A stretch of DNA of 7,090 nucleotides, from assembly GCA_002763155.1 (NCBI GenBank), contig PFCU01000011.1:6207-13296 (forward strand), written 5' to 3'. Numbering within the stretch: the first letter of the stretch is position 1; the number at the start of each line of letters is the position of its first letter. Under the pieces are notes generated by a model. It had not been told where the DNA came from. It searched no databases and worked only from the letters and a program-made list of their open reading frames with translations. The position numbers were made by a program, and so were the translations under genes. Of the stretch, positions 5,424 through 7,090 are shown piece after piece. Origin of the DNA: Candidatus Pacearchaeota archaeon CG10_big_fil_rev_8_21_14_0_10_30_48 (lineage in GTDB: Archaea; Nanobdellota; Nanobdellia; Pacearchaeales; GW2011-AR1).

Positions 5424-5775
5424 CTTCTTCTTTCCTTATTTCGTCAAAAACCAACGATAATTTATTCATACTGTCGAAACTTAATCTTACCATATCATCA
5501 ATTAATTTATTTTGCTCATTTATAAAATTGACTATTTCTTTTGGAATTGAGACGGTGTATGAATTTCCGACTATTCTCAGTTTAACATTGAATGCTTTAT
5601 TTTTTAAATTTAGATAGTGTTGGTATTCTTGTTTGTCTTCTGGGTGAATTATTTTATTCTTGCATTTAAGACATTGTAAAGTTCGAAATGAAAACCCTTG
5701 TTTTACATATTTGATTTTTTGCATTTTTGTGTTGCAATCTTTACAAAGCACTGTGTTGTCAAATATATCTGTCAT
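5413..5775 (-). CDS. Zinc-ribbon plus AbrB-like DNA-binding protein, cotranscribed with cdc48
   Basis: The product is 120 residues. Residues 11-38 form a zinc ribbon with Cys11-x2-Cys14 and Cys35-x2-Cys38. Residues about 61-110 (NVKLRIVGNSYTVSIPKEIV onward) have the AbrB/SpoVT/MazE swapped-hairpin pattern: a polar strand, an N-S-Y/T-V-S-IPK turn, a helix, then a hydrophobic strand. The tail is acidic and basic (IRKEEDER). AbrB-like domains bind DNA as dimers, so it is likely a transcription regulator, possibly of its own operon. An in-frame stop at 5788-5790 rules out longer ATG starts. There is no Shine-Dalgarno sequence, and the start codon sits 9 bases after a strong hairpin. The 3' end overlaps cdc48 by 11 bases. 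A role in controlling cdc48 is inferred from position. Confidence 0.85.
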   Translation of the reverse strand: MTDIFDNTVLCKDCNTKMQKIKYVKQGFSFRTLQCLKCKNKIIHPEDKQEYQHYLNLKNKAFNVKLRIVGNSYTVSIPKEIVNFINEQNKLIDDMVRLSFDSMNKLSLVFDEIRKEEDER

Positions 5776-5784
5776 GAGTATGAA

Positions 5785-5809
5785 CAGCTACGTTCCTTGA
5801 ACGCAGCTG
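5785..5809 (-). promoter_or_regulatory. Strong hairpin/inverted repeat just upstream of the AbrB-cdc48 start codon
   Basis: The arms 5785-5795 and 5799-5809 surround a 3-base loop. In the - strand transcript all 11 positions pair (CAGCUGCGUUC with GAACGUAGCUG), one of them as G-U. In the + strand the same position is an A-C mismatch. This asymmetry fits an RNA hairpin made from the - strand. It ends 9 bases before the ATG at 5775, where it could hinder or guide ribosome loading. Alternatively it is a DNA operator for the dimeric AbrB-like protein. Confidence 0.6.
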
Positions 5810-5829
5810 AGTGAAAGGGGGTTAAAAGG

Positions 5830-5859
5830 ATACCAATAATCTTGGATAAGATTTGGTAT
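5830..5859 (-). promoter_or_regulatory. Second inverted repeat in the AbrB-cdc48 leader
   Basis: ATACCAA (5830-5836) pairs with TTGGTAT (5853-5859), and ATCTT (5839-5843) pairs with AAGAT (5848-5852). Twelve pairs form with a two-base bulge (5837-5838) and a four-base loop. If transcription starts near 5867, as the TATA-like element suggests, this would be the first hairpin of the leader. It could also be a protein-binding site. Confidence 0.5.
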
Positions 5860-5870
5860 ACTTTTTATGT

Positions 5871-5889
5871 GTATACAAGATATGTATAC
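5871..5889. promoter_or_regulatory. Operator-like inverted repeat GTATACA-N5-TGTATAC
   Basis: GTATACA (5871-5877) and TGTATAC (5883-5889) are perfect inverted arms around a 5-base spacer. A third GTATAC lies at 5856-5861. The element abuts the predicted TATA box of the - strand operon. This is the arrangement expected for a dimeric regulator that competes with, or helps, TBP binding. The likely binder is unknown, and the adjacent AbrB-like protein is one candidate. Confidence 0.45.
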
Positions 5890-5897
5890 TATATAAA
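5889..5897 (-). promoter_or_regulatory. Probable TATA box of the AbrB-cdc48 operon
   Basis: On the - strand the sequence reads TTTATATAG, centred at 5893, predicting a start near 5867 and a leader of about 90 bases. No TATA-like element exists 26 bases before the ATG at 5775, so this operon is unlikely to be leaderless. Confidence 0.42.
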
Positions 5898-5962
5898 TCT
5901 TTCGGAAGATAAATTTTTACATACGGAAACGAGATAAAAATAATTTTAAAAATCAAAACAAC

Positions 5963-5971
5963 ATTTAAATA
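5963..5971 (+). promoter_or_regulatory. TATA box of the signal peptidase gene (leaderless)
   Basis: ATTTAAATA is centred at 5967, 26 bases before the ATG at 5993. The mRNA should begin at the start codon. Confidence 0.6.
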
Positions 5972-5992
5972 CCAAATTCACTAAAAGAGTTT

Positions 5993-6592
5993 ATGAAAAA
6001 TAATAAAAGAGGATTTAATAGAGATATTAAAAAATTTTGGAATTTTTTATGGAATGATAATTCGCTGTTAAGTTGGTTTTTATTCTTAATAATTATCTTT
6101 GTATTTATTAAATTTATTTTTTTCCCGACGATATCTCTTATCTTTGGAACCTCTTTACCAATAGTTATTGTTGAATCTTGTAGTATGCATCATGGTCAAG
6201 AATTTGAATCTTGGTGGAATGAAAATGGTAATCTATACAAAGAATTTGATATTGAGAAAAATAATTTTGAAAACTTCCCGTTGAAAAATGGCTTTACTAA
6301 AGGAGATATATTTTTTGTGAGGGGTGTTGATAAAGAAGATGTTAAAATTGGCGATGTTATTATTTTTATAGATAGCCAATATAATAATCCAATTATTCAT
6401 CGAGTTGTAGATTTAAGTCCGTTACAAACAAAAGGAGATAATAATCAGGGACAAATTCCTTTTGAAAAAAATATTGATGGAGATAGAATTATAGGAAAAG
6501 CAACTCAGGTAAAAATCCCTTATATCGGCTGGTTAAAATTAATTTTCTTTGAACCACTTAGACCTGAAAGCGAAAGAGGGATCTGTCATTAA
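5993..6592 (+). CDS. sec11: Signal peptidase I, archaeal/ER (Sec11-like, S26B) type
   Basis: This 199-residue membrane protease removes signal peptides from exported proteins on the outer face of the membrane. A basic N-terminus precedes one transmembrane helix (about 26-46). The catalytic serine box is SCSMH at 62-66, with Ser64 as nucleophile. The conserved strand GDVIIFI at 120-126 follows, then HRVV at 136-139, where His136 takes the place of the bacterial lysine, as in archaeal and ER enzymes. The motif TKGDNN at 147-151 supplies Asp149. An extra polar segment of about 35 residues (66-102, WW and Phe/Asn/Glu-rich) separates the serine box from the KGDIFFV strand. The last hydrophobic stretch (174-186) is too short for a sure second helix. 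The gene has its own TATA box and is followed after 39 bases by tfs, also separately promoted. Confidence 0.93.
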   Translation: MKNNKRGFNRDIKKFWNFLWNDNSLLSWFLFLIIIFVFIKFIFFPTISLIFGTSLPIVIVESCSMHHGQEFESWWNENGNLYKEFDIEKNNFENFPLKNGFTKGDIFFVRGVDKEDVKIGDVIIFIDSQYNNPIIHRVVDLSPLQTKGDNNQGQIPFEKNIDGDRIIGKATQVKIPYIGWLKLIFFEPLRPESERGICH

Positions 6593-6602
6593 ATCAGTAA
6601 TC

Positions 6603-6610
6603 TTTAAAAA
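6603..6610 (+). promoter_or_regulatory. TATA box of the tfs gene (leaderless)
   Basis: TTTAAAAA is centred between 6606 and 6607, about 26 bases before the ATG at 6632. It lies in the 39-base gap after the signal peptidase stop, so tfs need not depend on the upstream promoter. Confidence 0.55.
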
Positions 6611-6631
6611 CCAGCTTTAGGTATACTAAGA

Positions 6632-6940
6632 ATGGAGTTCTGTCCAAAGTGTGGTTCTATTCTTGAAGAGAAACGAAAAAATTACGGATGTGTTAGATGT
6701 GGTTACACTGCTAAGGGAAGAGTAAAAATTATTTCTGAAGATAAAATTGTGCAAGTAAAGGAGATAGGTGTTGTTAAAGAGAAAGAAACTGATGTTTTTC
6801 CGATTGTAACTGCTGATTGTTCTAAGTGTAAACACAAGGAAGCATATTTCTGGACTTCTCAAACTCGTTCAGGAGATGAAGCTGAAACTCGATTTTTCCG
6901 TTGCACTAAATGTAAACATACTTGGCGAGAGTATAAATAA
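6632..6940 (+). CDS. tfs: Transcription elongation factor TFS (TFIIS-like)
   Basis: TFS rescues backtracked archaeal RNA polymerase by stimulating cleavage of the nascent RNA 3' end through the secondary channel. The product is 102 residues, the usual size. The N-terminal zinc ribbon has Cys4-x2-Cys7 and Cys20-x2-Cys23. A variable linker spans about 28-58. The C-terminal ribbon has Cys63-x2-Cys66 and Cys91-x2-Cys94. The acidic tip that reaches the polymerase active site is intact: Asp82-Glu83 within QTRSGDEAETRFFRC. Because these catalytic acids are present, it should be an active cleavage factor rather than one of the inhibitory TFS paralogues. The start is supported by the TATA box 26 bases upstream and no ribosome-binding site, hence leaderless. 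Confidence 0.96.
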   Translation: MEFCPKCGSILEEKRKNYGCVRCGYTAKGRVKIISEDKIVQVKEIGVVKEKETDVFPIVTADCSKCKHKEAYFWTSQTRSGDEAETRFFRCTKCKHTWREYK

Positions 6941-6945
6941 GTAAA

Positions 6946-6961
6946 AAGAACCAAGGTTCTT
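6946..6961 (+). terminator. Inverted repeat with T-rich flank, possible tfs terminator
   Basis: AAGAACC (6946-6952) and GGTTCTT (6955-6961) form a near-perfect palindrome 5 bases after the tfs stop. The sequence continues into a pyrimidine-rich tract with TTTCTTCTT near 6979-6987. It could be a terminator hairpin with a 6-bp stem and 4-base loop. Confidence 0.4.
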
Positions 6962-7039
6962 CTTATCTCCTAAAAATATTTCTTCTTACGACATTTTATA
7001 GAGATACTAAAAATAAAATTCTAAATTTCAAATCCAAAA

Positions 7040-7090
7040 TTAAAATGGCCCTGGAAAGTAAATTTCTACGAAATTAACATTCGTCCTCCT
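7040..7090 (-). CDS. Possible 3' end of a convergent gene (16 codons visible)
   Basis: Read on the - strand from the window edge, one frame stays open for 16 codons (ending NFVEIYFPGPF) to a TAA at 7040-7042. T-rich sequence follows in that direction, which would suit termination. The fragment is too short to identify, and an open stretch of this length can occur by chance. I found no + strand gene start that explains 6990-7090 better. Confidence 0.25.
   Translation of the reverse strand, partial: RRTNVNFVEIYFPGPF

Noticed and set aside
5408..5617. Open frame on the + strand opposite the AbrB-like gene
   Set aside because: The - strand protein has clear zinc-ribbon and AbrB patterns, and the + strand frame has none and no promoter.
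5771..5815. Possible C/D box guide RNA on the + strand (ATGAGTATGAA followed by CTGA)
   Set aside because: The C box does not match RUGAUGA, no D'/C' pair is visible, and the strong inverted repeat between the boxes is not typical of these RNAs.
6626..6862. Open frame on the - strand opposite tfs
   Set aside because: TFS is unambiguous in this region and the antisense frame is Ser/Phe/Asn-rich filler.
7045..7077. ATG-initiated + strand frame near the window end
   Set aside because: It encodes only 10 residues before a stop, with no ribosome binding site or suitably spaced TATA box.

Overview
The window is an AT-rich stretch of archaeal chromosome, most likely from a DPANN-type lineage (Pacearchaeota/Woesearchaeota-like; the lineage is an inference). 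The archaeal assignment rests on a transcription elongation factor TFS, a tandem-AAA+ Cdc48/VAT ATPase, a Ser-His (ER/archaeal-type) signal peptidase, an A-type RNase P RNA 3' end, and TATA boxes centred about 26 nt upstream of start codons, which imply leaderless mRNAs. No CRISPR array, transposase, integrase or other mobile element was seen, and no stretch over 300 bases lacks a gene.

Layout. Positions 1-154 are the 3' part of the RNase P RNA gene on the + strand. A small three-helix membrane protein gene (210-539) and a tRNA-Phe(GAA) gene (577-648) follow, each with its own TATA box. Positions 747-2319 form a compact five-gene + strand cluster with overlaps or gaps of at most 11 bases. Every product is a small membrane or membrane-anchored protein: two tiny hydrophobic proteins of 56 and 48 aa that I found by reading the sequence, a two-helix protein with a very basic tail and no acidic residue, a type IV pilin-like protein with four cysteines, and a four-helix protein. 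This looks like an undescribed cell-envelope module.

The - strand from 5775 to 2412 carries a zinc-ribbon/AbrB-like protein overlapping cdc48 by 11 bases. Next comes a separately promoted unit (3063-2412) that reads as two overlapping frames and may be one gene broken by a single-base frameshift. The AbrB-cdc48 pair has an unusual upstream region (5776-5897): two strong inverted repeats, one ending 9 bases before the start codon, and a cluster of GTATAC palindromes at the presumed promoter. This is the best candidate for a new regulatory element in the window.

On the + strand, signal peptidase (5993-6592) and TFS (6632-6940) each have their own TATA box and appear leaderless. The last 50 bases may hold the 3' end of a convergent gene.

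Taken together, the window combines housekeeping functions (tRNA processing, translation, protein export, transcript rescue, protein unfolding) with a lineage-specific envelope cluster. The signal peptidase serves secretion generally. Processing of the pilin-like protein would instead need a prepilin peptidase, which is not encoded here.
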